Assembly (NCBI GenBank): GCA_023379705.1
Contig: JAMCPS010000010.1
Span: 1-46,276, forward strand
DNA length: 46,276 nt
Source of the DNA: Campylobacterota bacterium
Lineage (GTDB): Bacteria; Campylobacterota; Campylobacteria; Campylobacterales; Sulfurimonadaceae
Direction: 5' to 3'
Shown: positions 26,822 to 35,274 of the stretch, one piece after another
How positions within the stretch are numbered: the stretch's first letter is position 1
Layout of the letters: every line of letters begins with the position of its first letter
Position numbers and translations under genes: made by a program
Notes under the pieces: generated by a model
Database searches by the model: none
Told to the model about the DNA's origin: nothing
The model's input: only the letters and a program-made list of their open reading frames with translations

Positions 26822-27441
26822 GAAACTTTAGGTATACCCGCACTTAACATTTCATTGTCCGAGAGTATAAACTCTAGTGCCATTTCTGCTACATCATAAT
26901 ACAAAGGAGTACGTGATTCATATTTCATATTTATAAGATACATTGGTGCCCACTGCAGCAAATGGGTATTTAAAAATCGATGTTGCACAGATTGCAATTC
27001 TACAGCAGAGTCAGTATCACCCTCTTCTATCGCTTTTATTTGTGCTTGACACAAGTGGTGCATAAATTCAAGTTCAACACCAATATGATCCGAGGAAACA
27101 ACACGTGCAATGCCGTAATCTACAACAAAGTCATATGCACTGTACATATCGGTAACCGGGTTTGCGCCACCTGTCTCGATCATTTGATCTGCACGCGTAT
27201 AAAATGTTTCATAAGGGACTAAGTGTAACAATGAAAGATTCGTAAAATCAGGATTTAAATATTCTTCCAAAAGCTTTTGATTGGACATAGTGTTTCGCAA
27301 TTCCCACTCATTCCAATGGGGCAAAAATTCTAAAACCGTTTTATCATTTATAAGCGTATCCAAAATTTCAACGTCTAGCTCTTGAAGCAATATCCGAGAA
27401 AGAAGGGCATAAATATTACTGCGTGCGATGATTTCATCCAT
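26818..27441 (-). CDS. TorD/DmsD-family molybdoenzyme chaperone
   Basis: A 207-residue all-helical protein of the TorD family. These bind the Tat signal and the apo-form of Mo-bisPGD enzymes and hold them until the cofactor is inserted. The motif SSDHIGVELEFMHHL (about 118-132) corresponds to the family signature PDHxxxELEFM, and VPYETFYTR (about 76-84) to the upstream Y-x-x-F segment. It follows the catalytic subunit gene after 87 bases that hold a hairpin over the stop codon. It is the likely private chaperone of the protein encoded at 27529-30921. AAGG precedes the ATG. Confidence 0.85.
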   Translation of the reverse strand: MDEIIARSNIYALLSRILLQELDVEILDTLINDKTVLEFLPHWNEWELRNTMSNQKLLEEYLNPDFTNLSLLHLVPYETFYTRADQMIETGGANPVTDMYSAYDFVVDYGIARVVSSDHIGVELEFMHHLCQAQIKAIEEGDTDSAVELQSVQHRFLNTHLLQWAPMYLINMKYESRTPLYYDVAEMALEFILSDNEMLSAGIPKVS

Positions 27442-27520
27442 TAATCAGACCTTTAAATAGTGATGGGATTGTAGCTTATCTGACTGAAAAGTACATGAGA
27501 GAAGAAGTTTATAAAAAGGT

Positions 27521-27540
27521 ATCAAGTCCTAAGACTTGAT
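27521..27540 (-). terminator. Hairpin over the stop codon between catalytic subunit and chaperone genes
   Basis: A perfect 8-bp stem ATCAAGTC/GACTTGAT with a 4-base loop that contains the TAG stop (27529-27531). In the minus direction it is followed by ACCTTTTTAT, so it may act as a partial terminator or a 3'-end stabiliser. It separates the structural genes (BCA) from the maturation genes. Confidence 0.6.
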
Positions 27541-30500
27541 AGTAACATCGTATGCGGTTGGATCAAGAGTAACCCAAGGTCGCTTGATATGGCGAGGACG
27601 ACGAATGGTTGAGTTAGAATCCAATCCACGAGTCAACGTGTCTCTCCATGCTTGATACACTTTGAGGTTATTGTCATAATTTACAAATATATCACCAATC
27701 TTGTCACCCGGCTGAGCAGGCTCTAACATAACCTTATGGTGCCAACAGTGCATACCAGAAACAGGGTCCGGATGAGGAGCTGCAACGGCATTTTGCCATG
27801 AACCGCTCAAGCCATCCCACCAAACATTTTCAGAGTCGCGATTGTACTCAGCAAAACGCTCAGCCTTAAACCCTTTGATCCCCTCAACGTATTTGAGTTT
27901 ACCCACTTTTCCGTCCATCTGAATCTCAGCAACCGGAACACCAAAACTATTGATACCTGTAGTTCCGCTATAGTCATCAATTTTTGTCTGTGCTCCCGCT
28001 TTACCGATGTTTGCAGGTGATTCTTGTAGGAACTCTTTGTTAGTCAAATCACGTGGTGCAACTCCTGTTGCTACTTTACCATCGCTTACACCATTTGGGA
28101 TGGTTACATGATTGGTTAATTTCCAACGTCCACCATGGTGTGAACATGCCAATGTACCTGGCATAACACCTTCAGTAGGCACTGCCATCGCAACGAAATA
28201 TCCACTGTCTAAACCAGAAACCGTATCCACAATTTTGACACGCATTGCATCGCCGCGTTTAAATCCAAGGCGTTGTGCATCTTTGGTATAGATCCAAATC
28301 GGATCATGATTTTGACTAATCTCCATCAAGTGCTTAGAATTTGCAGAACGTGTATGAATGTTATACGGCAAACGGAATACCGTGTTGAGCGCAAATGAGT
28401 TTTCCTCTTTCATATACATGTGGTTAACATGTGATACGAGATGTATCATCTCTGCTTTCTCTTTATCATTACGCGGATAGAATGGCATTGAGTACTCTCT
28501 CCAATGCCAATCCGTAGCCCATTGGGTATAGAATTCAAGCTTTTTAGTAAGCGTTGCAAACCCTTCCATCTTTTTACCGTCAATCTCAATACCGATTTTG
28601 GTATCTTTACCTTTATGGTCTTTTGCAGTTATTACCCCGCCCGCACCGATACTCACAGAAGCCGCATCAAATTTATGCCCGTGAGAGATAATCTCTCCAT
28701 CTTCCATTTTTAGTTCACGTTCCATCGCATGGTAGATTTTATCTTCTTCCATCCATGCACCATGATCACGTAAATAGGCGTATACAGGGAACTCTTCTTT
28801 GATGTAACGCTCATCATTGGTTGCTGTCTCTTTGAGTTTTGGCAAATTATCACCAAATGCAGCATCATACCACTCAGCGATCGTAACCGGTTTACCTGGA
28901 TGACGCTTGGATTCCCACATTTTTTTGATGCCGAGACTTCCATCTGCATCTATGTAATTCACACATAAATCAAACCAAAATTCATTCTCTTCCCAAACTT
29001 CGCCAAGACCCGCCTTAACGTGTGCTTCAAGAGTTGCACGGTTTGGATTTTTAGCTTTCCAGCCTGATTTCTCTAACGCTACACGCAATACCGGCTGACG
29101 GAAAGAGGTCCATCGTGCTGGCATTGTAGCCTCAGAGTGCTGATCATGACGCTCACCTGCAAGTCCCACCGGAAGAACATAGTCCATGTACCAGTTTGTT
29201 TCTGACCATACAGGAGAAAGATTCATAGTAAGTTCCATCTTCGTTTCGTCTTTGAGGACTTCGATCCAACGGAAACCGTCCGGATTAATCCAGACAGGGT
29301 TATACATACGCGGAATGTAAACAGAAAGCTTACTCGGAACCGTTAAACCACGATCGTTCCATTTCTTTTGCCATGCGGTATCGGTAAGAAGATGCGGTAA
29401 TAAATACGACATTTCATACGTTGATAAAGGCCACTCAGGAGGCCATGTAAGTTCATTCCATACTTTAACCTTAGGAACATCCGCTCCTCCTGCACCCTGA
29501 CCCAATGTAGAGCTTCCACCCTTACCGGAAACAGAAATAACGTGCCAGTGGTGAAAGAAAGTACCGCCCTCTGTACCAATAGCGCCACGAAGACCAATAC
29601 AGAAATACGCTGAACGCCCACCCATCCATGCACCGCGGTTACCCGCAGCTGCGGCACGCCAAATGTACGTAGAAATTGCATCACCAGCCCAGATAAACAT
29701 TTCATAGAGCTTTTCCAATTTATAAGCAGGGACATGTGTTTCTTTAACAGCATAATCCAACGTATACGGAGCATACATATCTTTTAAAAGCTCCATGTAA
29801 CTGTCAAAACTCTTGTCAGCCGGCGCTTTAGTAATTTGACCTTTTGCAAGCATGAAATCAAGATGCTCTTGATCGTTCATCAGTGTTTCCCAATTGAACC
29901 ACTTTTTGACAAACTTTTTGTCTGTCATATTTTCCTGCAAAATACGATTGGCAAGATAGAGATAAATTACCGCTTCCGTACCCGGCCATGCAGCAATCCA
30001 AAGATCGGACATACCTGCAGAATTGGACATACGAGGGTCCATAACGACCATCTTGGCGCCTTTTTTACGCGCATCCGCAATAAAACTTGCTGATTGTTGG
30101 AAATAGTGTCCTGCATCTGCTGCATGAGAAGAATTCAAGAAAATCAATTTCGCATTTGCCCAGTCAGGACTCGTACGGTCATCATTAGCAGTCCAAATCG
30201 ACGGTGTACGTCCGTTTGATGAACAAATATTCGTATGGGAATTGTACGAATCAAGACCCATTGTTTCCCATACTTGTGGAACAAATCCATTTTCATTAGG
30301 ACGACCGACGTGATACATAACGGATTTACGAGAAAGTTCATCCCCTTTACGAAGAGTGTCTCCCATCTTCTTACCGATGGTAGTCATCGCTTCATCCCAT
30401 GTAGTACGAATCCATTTACCCTCACCACGTTTAGAACCCGGTGCGCGTTTCAATGGAAACGGAATACGGTCAGGATCGTACATTTGTGATTGGACCGCAT

Positions 30501-30921
30501 ATCCTTTGGCACAATTACGCCCACGAGAAGCTGGATGCAATGGATTACCCATGTATTTTTTAACGGTCAATGTTTTTTTGTCAATCCATGCTGTCAAACC
30601 ACAAGAAGCTTCACAGTTTGAACACGCAGTTGGAACAATCATATAATCATGAACGATAATACCATCTGGGTTTTCTTCACTTTGAACACCATGACGGTCA
30701 ATACCACCACGCTTCCAGTCATTTCCATCAAGCTCTTGAAAGCCTTCCCATTGATCCAATGGAGGGTAAAATGAAAGACTGTCCGGAGTATTTGTAAATT
30801 TACTTTTCTCAACAGAATCAGCAGCTGCATCGGTTGAAAATACGCCCTTAGCAATCGCAGCACCTGCAACTGTAAATGCGGCACCTTTTAAAAATGTTCT
30901 TCTACTTTCTAAATACATCAT
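27529..30921 (-). CDS. Tat-exported molybdopterin oxidoreductase, catalytic subunit (DMSO reductase family)
   Basis: An 1130-residue Mo-bisPGD enzyme of the complex iron-sulfur molybdoenzyme group. The twin-arginine signal is SRRTFLKG (R7, R8) followed by a hydrophobic stretch. The FS0 cluster motif is CxxCxxxC...C (C100, C103, C107, C137). The probable Mo ligand is C233 in NICSSNG, placing it with the Cys-ligated Psr/Phs/Ttr/Soe/Srd side, not the Asp-ligated nitrate reductases. It is longer than PsrA/PhsA (about 750-800) and closer to the large tetrathionate or selenate reductase-type enzymes. Gene order B-C-A matches ttrBCA and srdBCA as I recall them. The substrate is not assignable; a sulfur or selenium oxyanion is plausible. 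The second ATG (30918) is better spaced from GAGG than the first. Confidence 0.9.
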   Translation of the reverse strand: MMYLESRRTFLKGAAFTVAGAAIAKGVFSTDAAADSVEKSKFTNTPDSLSFYPPLDQWEGFQELDGNDWKRGGIDRHGVQSEENPDGIIVHDYMIVPTACSNCEASCGLTAWIDKKTLTVKKYMGNPLHPASRGRNCAKGYAVQSQMYDPDRIPFPLKRAPGSKRGEGKWIRTTWDEAMTTIGKKMGDTLRKGDELSRKSVMYHVGRPNENGFVPQVWETMGLDSYNSHTNICSSNGRTPSIWTANDDRTSPDWANAKLIFLNSSHAADAGHYFQQSASFIADARKKGAKMVVMDPRMSNSAGMSDLWIAAWPGTEAVIYLYLANRILQENMTDKKFVKKWFNWETLMNDQEHLDFMLAKGQITKAPADKSFDSYMELLKDMYAPYTLDYAVKETHVPAYKLEKLYEMFIWAGDAISTYIWRAAAAGNRGAWMGGRSAYFCIGLRGAIGTEGGTFFHHWHVISVSGKGGSSTLGQGAGGADVPKVKVWNELTWPPEWPLSTYEMSYLLPHLLTDTAWQKKWNDRGLTVPSKLSVYIPRMYNPVWINPDGFRWIEVLKDETKMELTMNLSPVWSETNWYMDYVLPVGLAGERHDQHSEATMPARWTSFRQPVLRVALEKSGWKAKNPNRATLEAHVKAGLGEVWEENEFWFDLCVNYIDADGSLGIKKMWESKRHPGKPVTIAEWYDAAFGDNLPKLKETATNDERYIKEEFPVYAYLRDHGAWMEEDKIYHAMERELKMEDGEIISHGHKFDAASVSIGAGGVITAKDHKGKDTKIGIEIDGKKMEGFATLTKKLEFYTQWATDWHWREYSMPFYPRNDKEKAEMIHLVSHVNHMYMKEENSFALNTVFRLPYNIHTRSANSKHLMEISQNHDPIWIYTKDAQRLGFKRGDAMRVKIVDTVSGLDSGYFVAMAVPTEGVMPGTLACSHHGGRWKLTNHVTIPNGVSDGKVATGVAPRDLTNKEFLQESPANIGKAGAQTKIDDYSGTTGINSFGVPVAEIQMDGKVGKLKYVEGIKGFKAERFAEYNRDSENVWWDGLSGSWQNAVAAPHPDPVSGMHCWHHKVMLEPAQPGDKIGDIFVNYDNNLKVYQAWRDTLTRGLDSNSTIRRPRHIKRPWVTLDPTAYDVTIKS

Positions 30922-30929
30922 TTACCTCT

Positions 30930-31829
30930 TTAGCTCATGTTTAACAATTGTGGGATAACTAGCCATACGTGTTTGGTAATCCACAATCCGACCAACGCAG
31001 ACACCGCAGCGATTTTCAACAAATAATACGATTTATCCATGATACTTTTGCATACCAATGCCATAGGAATCAAGAATGCAACAATTTGACCAAGCCAGAA
31101 CATAAACGTGTATTCTCCACCTTTTACAAACTCTAATGTTGCGATTACTTCTTCTGCTTTCATTGGTCCAAAGAATAGTTCCAGCATGTACATGATAAAT
31201 GCCGTAAGAGCACTAAATCCAAGGATTAGTGCTAGATCTTTTTTGATATCATCGCTAAATTTATTTCCGCCAACCAAAAGCATTGTTGCAGATCCTGCCA
31301 AGAAGGCGGCTAGCATCATTTGAATTGATTCTGTAGGCATTTGCCACAATTCACGTGCCGTAGATTGAGCCATCAACCCAGCCGTATACAACGTAACTGG
31401 AACGCCCAAGACAACCCCGTATCCTAGTAATTTGTCGTACATTGCTACGTCTTTTTTCATATAAAGGAAATACGCCATACCCAATATAATACCAACAAAA
31501 CCTGTAGCCAACCATGCACCGATTGTAATCATCGAGCTCATGTGCGGATGGAAAAAGATATGCCAGAATCGAAACATCTGATGCAAATCAATAACCGTAA
31601 AAAATAAGAACAGGTGAATAAATACAATTGATATTATCACTGATGGCAAACGGATAAATCCGGTTTGCTCAGGGTATTTTTTCAACAAATAAAAGGCAAC
31701 AAAAATGATACCGGTACCGATACTTTTTGCCCACATGTTCATGGTAATAATCCAACCCCATGCGATACCCGGCAATCCTACATCAAGGACTACAACCGCA
31801 TTGGTTGCCGCAATAAGTTCATGTGCCAT
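30930..31829 (-). CDS. NrfD/PsrC-type quinone-interacting membrane subunit
   Basis: A 299-residue protein with about eight predicted membrane segments. Family marks are the DLHQMFRFWHIFFHP segment (about 82-96), which resembles the D-x-x-x-x-x-RFW motif near the quinone site in PsrC, and the GGEYTFMFWLGQIVAF stretch near residue 235. It anchors the complex to the inner membrane and exchanges electrons with menaquinone, which fits mqnE in the same window. No heme ligand pattern of a cytochrome b type is evident. It overlaps the B-subunit gene by one base and is followed 8 bases later by the catalytic gene. Confidence 0.88.
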   Translation of the reverse strand: MAHELIAATNAVVVLDVGLPGIAWGWIITMNMWAKSIGTGIIFVAFYLLKKYPEQTGFIRLPSVIISIVFIHLFLFFTVIDLHQMFRFWHIFFHPHMSSMITIGAWLATGFVGIILGMAYFLYMKKDVAMYDKLLGYGVVLGVPVTLYTAGLMAQSTARELWQMPTESIQMMLAAFLAGSATMLLVGGNKFSDDIKKDLALILGFSALTAFIMYMLELFFGPMKAEEVIATLEFVKGGEYTFMFWLGQIVAFLIPMALVCKSIMDKSYYLLKIAAVSALVGLWITKHVWLVIPQLLNMS

Positions 31830-32467
31830 TAGTGGTGCCCTCCTACTGGAAGATGTGTAAGATTATTAAACAATGAATGTCCTTCAGCTCTGAATGATGC
31901 TAATGGATTAAGAGTAACGTTCCCGCCACCAACATAGTAATGGTGAGGATCCGTCCCTTTTTCCGGCTTGCGCACTTGAACGTTGCCTTGGTGCTCTTGA
32001 ATGTATTTGCTGATGTTTGACATTGGATCATCCAAATCACCAAAAATATTTGCTTCTACCGGACACGCAACAACACATGATGGCATCATAGCACTTGCAA
32101 TACGGTGTGCACAATAAGTACATTTATCAGCAGTTTGCGTAATAGGATCAATGTAAATTGCTCCGTATGGACATGCCATGATACAACCCGCACAACCAAT
32201 ACAACGCTCTTTGTCAATATTCACAATACCGTTTTCAATATAATGCAATGCACTAACCGGACAAATACGTTCACACGGTGCATTCGCACAATGATTACAA
32301 CGAAGAGGAGTAAAAGTTCGTTTTGTTTCTGGGAAACTTCCGACATCTACATATTTTACACGAAGACGCCATGTACTTAGAGGAACTTCGTTCTCTACTT
32401 TACATGCGATCTCACAGCCCTTACAGCCCATACAAAGGCGAAGGTCTACCAAGAACCCTAATTGCAT
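31829..32467 (-). CDS. Four-cluster 4Fe-4S electron transfer subunit (DmsB/PsrB/NrfC type)
   Basis: A 212-residue protein with four cysteine clusters: CMGCKGCEIAC (12-22), CNHCANAPCERIC, CIGCAGCIMAC and CTYCAHRI...CVVAC, the standard set for B subunits of molybdoenzymes. It carries electrons between the quinone-facing membrane subunit and the catalytic subunit. It has no signal peptide and is probably exported with the Tat-targeted catalytic partner. It is the first gene of the seven-gene operon, with a strong AAGGAGA before the ATG. The C-terminus ends in His-rich GGHH. Confidence 0.93.
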   Translation of the reverse strand: MQLGFLVDLRLCMGCKGCEIACKVENEVPLSTWRLRVKYVDVGSFPETKRTFTPLRCNHCANAPCERICPVSALHYIENGIVNIDKERCIGCAGCIMACPYGAIYIDPITQTADKCTYCAHRIASAMMPSCVVACPVEANIFGDLDDPMSNISKYIQEHQGNVQVRKPEKGTDPHHYYVGGGNVTLNPLASFRAEGHSLFNNLTHLPVGGHH

Positions 32468-32677
32468 TTATTCTCCTTAAATTCCTACTGCTTTCGCAAT
32501 AATAATTGTTTGACGTACTTATAGTAAGCGATACATGGCATTACTGTTGGCTGTATGTTATCTAAAAAAGATTAACTGAATCTAAATAAACAGCGAAGAT
32601 ATTGATAGTTATTTGATATTGCGCTCAAAGGTTACGAGAATGTTACTATTTTGGCTAAAAGCCCAAAAAAAAAGGCT
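32468..32677. other. Intergenic region between hisD and the molybdoenzyme operon
   Basis: 210 bases, AT-rich, without an open reading frame. It should hold the promoter for the molybdoenzyme operon on the minus strand; the best -10 candidate is TACTAT near 32520, with no clear -35. A 6-bp hairpin (58-63 with 74-79 of the 32600s) with nine A in its loop overlaps the hisD stop and may act as a weak terminator. Confidence 0.4.
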
Positions 32678-33970
32678 TTATTTATCTAAACGGCAGAGAA
32701 CAGATGCTTCATGGGCGCCTAATCCCTCAGTATTGGCGATCAATGCACATGCTTCACCAATTTCATTAATTGCTTGACGTGAAAAGGCAATAATAGAGGA
32801 TTTTTTCATAAAATGTTCAACACCGAGTGGTGAGTAAAATCGTGCCGTTCCTCCTGTCGGCAAGGTATGATTTGGCCCTGCCACATAATCACCAATCGCT
32901 TCTGGAGTATTGTGCCCCAAAAAGATGGCTCCTGCGTGTTTGATAGAAGCTAAAAGCTCAAAAGGATTATTGGTTGCGACCTCTAAGTGTTCAGGAGCAA
33001 TTTGATTCATCAATTTCACGGCTTCTTCCATCGATTCTGTGATGATGATTGCCGCACGCTCTTCAATCGATTTGCGTGCTATTTCTTCACGTGGAAGCTT
33101 TTTCAACCATAGTTCAATTTCAACCGCACAGGCATCTGCGAACTTATGCGAAGGGGTGATCAAAATCGAGCTTGCCATCTCATCATGTTCTGCTTGAGAG
33201 AGTAAATCAACCGCAATATGTTCAGGATTGGCGCTGTCATCGGCCAAAACCCCGATTTCACTGGGACCTGCGATCATATCGATATTCACTTCGCCAAACA
33301 CCATTTTTTTTGCCGTCGCCACAAAAATATTTCCCGGACCGGTAATAACGTCTACTTTGGGAATCGTTTGGGTTCCGTAGGCCATTGCAGCGATTGCACT
33401 CGCTCCCCCTACTTTAAAGACTTCACTCACGCCGCACAGATGACATGCTGCAAGCAATAAGGCATTTGGCTCATTATCCGGTGTTGGTGTACATACGATA
33501 ATTTGTTCCACTCCTGCGACCTGTGCCGGAATAACATTCATTAGCAAAGAGCTGGGATACGCGGCTTTTCCTCCTGGAATATAAAGCCCTGCACGATCAA
33601 CCGGTGTTACTTTCTGTCCTAAAATCGTCCCATTGGCTTCCGTATCAAACCAACTGTGCGGAAGTTGTTTCTCGTGATAACTGCGAATACGATCATACGC
33701 CAAATGCAGTGCTGCTTTTAATTTTGGTTCAAGTGCTTCATACGCGGCTTCCATGTCACCCGTGAGAATGCGTAAATCGGATCCACTTTTAGGTGCCCAG
33801 CGATCAAATTTTTCGATATGTGCTACAAGTGCGCTATCTTGATTGACACGGATGTCATCAATAAGCCCTTTGACAATAACAGACACGTGTTCCATGTCCA
33901 TTTTCCCACGATTCAATAAATCACTGAAAACGGTTTGAAAATTGGCATCGCTGCTTTGGATAATCGTCAT
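32678..33970 (-). CDS. hisD: Histidinol dehydrogenase
   Basis: HisD oxidises L-histidinol to L-histidine in two NAD-dependent steps, a cytosolic zinc enzyme. The 430-residue length is typical. Marks are PGGKAAYPSSLLMNVIPA (near 125), DVITGPGN (about 205), DMIAGPSEIGVLAD, LLSQAEHDE and GPNHTLPTGGTARFYSPL toward the C-terminus, which carry the catalytic and zinc-binding Glu/His/Asp residues. It is the third gene of an aroK - thioredoxin-like - hisD operon, 12 bases after the thioredoxin-like gene. No other his gene is in the window. Confidence 0.97.
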   Translation of the reverse strand: MTIIQSSDANFQTVFSDLLNRGKMDMEHVSVIVKGLIDDIRVNQDSALVAHIEKFDRWAPKSGSDLRILTGDMEAAYEALEPKLKAALHLAYDRIRSYHEKQLPHSWFDTEANGTILGQKVTPVDRAGLYIPGGKAAYPSSLLMNVIPAQVAGVEQIIVCTPTPDNEPNALLLAACHLCGVSEVFKVGGASAIAAMAYGTQTIPKVDVITGPGNIFVATAKKMVFGEVNIDMIAGPSEIGVLADDSANPEHIAVDLLSQAEHDEMASSILITPSHKFADACAVEIELWLKKLPREEIARKSIEERAAIIITESMEEAVKLMNQIAPEHLEVATNNPFELLASIKHAGAIFLGHNTPEAIGDYVAGPNHTLPTGGTARFYSPLGVEHFMKKSSIIAFSRQAINEIGEACALIANTEGLGAHEASVLCRLDK

Positions 33971-33982
33971 GTTTTCCCTTTC

Positions 33983-34402
33983 TTATTTTTTCGTAGATAT
34001 TTTTTTATACTCACCACTTACAATATCAAGTGCTTTGAGAAAGTTTGTTGTATCAACAGCTCCCATCAATGGCTCAAACAATGGTTCCCCATCACTTTTT
34101 AAAAACCAAGTCGCAGGTGTACCGCCAACATAAAGATCTTTTGGAAAAATAGGGTTTTGATCCACATAGACGATTGCCGCTACGTATTGCGAATTTAATT
34201 TTTGAATGACATTTGGATTGCTAAGGGCTGTTGATTCAAATTGAACACAAAAGTGACAATTGTGATTCGAGATTACAAACATTATCGGTTTGTTCAAAGC
34301 TTTGGATTGCTTCAAAGCACTCGCATAATCTTTTTCCCATTTAATGCCACCTGCAAATACACTGGAGAGTGTTATCAGTAGCAGAAAGATTATTTTTATC
34401 AT
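33983..34402 (-). CDS. Exported thioredoxin-fold protein
   Basis: A 139-residue protein with a signal peptide (about 1-17, cut after SVFA) and a thioredoxin fold. The redox motif is CHFC (C49, C52), and the cis-Pro loop is GGTPATWF (about 95-102). The family is the thioredoxin_7/SoxW-like group of periplasmic thiol proteins. Its partner is unknown. It overlaps aroK by 4 bases and precedes hisD by 12, though neither neighbour suggests a thiol role. Confidence 0.85.
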   Translation of the reverse strand: MIKIIFLLLITLSSVFAGGIKWEKDYASALKQSKALNKPIMFVISNHNCHFCVQFESTALSNPNVIQKLNSQYVAAIVYVDQNPIFPKDLYVGGTPATWFLKSDGEPLFEPLMGAVDTTNFLKALDIVSGEYKKISTKK

Positions 34403-34908
34403 TTTTTTACCTTTTTTAAAATTTCTCTTGCAATTTTATCGACATCTTTCTCACTCACATCGATGACTATATCAGCTACTTCTAAATACTTTAAAAGTCG
34501 CTCTTCATACAATGCTCGCGCTTTCTCAATGTCTTGAAACAAAGGACGTTTTTTAAGCTTTTTATTCGCATCTGGATGGGCCAAAATACGGTCATATATC
34601 GTTTGAAATGGAGCATTGAGTAAGACAATGGTTCCTACTTTCTTTATGGCAGGAACTTTAAAAAATCCACCACCCGTAGAGATGATGGTTCCCTCTACTT
34701 TCTTCTTAAGCCATCGTGCTGTTTTACGCTCCAAGTTGCGAAAGTATTCTTCACCTTCTTTTGCAAAAATTTCTTTGACCGAACGGTTTTCCATACTTTC
34801 AATGATATCATCCGTATCCAATGCCATCATAGCCGTTTGTTGAACCATTGCACGGGCAACAGAACCCTTGCCAACTCCCATAAAGCCGATTAATACAATA
34901 TTTTTCAT
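34399..34908 (-). CDS. aroK: Shikimate kinase
   Basis: AroK phosphorylates shikimate with ATP in aromatic amino acid synthesis. The 169-residue protein has a Walker A GFMGVGKGS (8-16; K14), the DTDD shikimate-binding acidic pair (near 31-34), FRNLERK (Arg contact near 58) and the STGGGFF segment (near 76-82). RPLF near the lid region fits the family. First gene of the operon with the thioredoxin-like gene and hisD. Its predicted promoter (-10 at 34926-34931) overlaps that of the divergent cupin gene. Confidence 0.94.
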   Translation of the reverse strand: MKNIVLIGFMGVGKGSVARAMVQQTAMMALDTDDIIESMENRSVKEIFAKEGEEYFRNLERKTARWLKKKVEGTIISTGGGFFKVPAIKKVGTIVLLNAPFQTIYDRILAHPDANKKLKKRPLFQDIEKARALYEERLLKYLEVADIVIDVSEKDVDKIAREILKKVKK

Positions 34909-34925
34909 GATTTAGGACACTTTAA

Positions 34926-34933
34926 ATTATAAT
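34926..34933. promoter_or_regulatory. Shared symmetric -10 for aroK (minus) and the cupin gene (plus)
   Basis: The palindrome ATTATAAT provides TATAAT on the plus strand (34928-34933) and on the minus strand (34926-34931). Starts would be near 34940 for the cupin gene and near 34919 for aroK. This matches the pattern of bidirectional bacterial promoters with a symmetric -10. Confidence 0.5.
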
Positions 34934-34970
34934 GATGCAATCATAACACGCATAAACTTAGGAGTGACTC

Positions 34971-35270
34971 GTGAATATTTATACCCTCCAAAACCCTAAG
35001 CCTGATTTTGAAAGCTTTACAACACTCTATCAAAATAAAAATATAAAAATCGAGGCTATACGATCACATCTCTTACAACCAGGAGAAACCTACAATCAAG
35101 AGCAGGATGAATGGGTTGTACTAATTCGTGGAAATGCACAAATGAAAGTAGCTGATAAAATTATCCAATTTAGCGAAGGAGACTCTCTTTTTCTCTCTAG
35201 ACATACAGTTCACCAAGTTTTATCAACATCACAAGATGCTCTTTGGTTAGGTGTATTTATTGATACTTAA
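34971..35270 (+). CDS. Small single-domain cupin protein
   Basis: A 99-residue protein with a double-stranded beta-helix (cupin) pattern: QPGETYNQEQDEWVVLIRGNAQMKV (about 37-61) and SEGDSLFLSRHTVHQV (about 66-81). Metal ligands by position would be from Q/E in motif 1 and H78 in motif 2; the usual HxH of motif 1 is replaced by NQEQ, so metal binding is uncertain. Start is GTG with TAGGAG upstream. It is divergent from aroK and may be a sugar- or small-molecule-binding protein. Function unknown. Confidence 0.75.
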   Translation: MNIYTLQNPKPDFESFTTLYQNKNIKIEAIRSHLLQPGETYNQEQDEWVVLIRGNAQMKVADKIIQFSEGDSLFLSRHTVHQVLSTSQDALWLGVFIDT

Positions 35271-35274
35271 AAAT

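Noticed and set aside
29343-29774. 143-codon alternative frame within the molybdoenzyme gene
   Set aside because: It is a frame-shifted shadow of conserved sequence with no independent features.
27529-30921. Calling the molybdoenzyme nitrate reductase, formate dehydrogenase or polysulfide reductase
   Set aside because: The probable ligand is Cys rather than Asp, there is no selenocysteine or formate dehydrogenase motif, and the length and gene order do not fit PsrABC.
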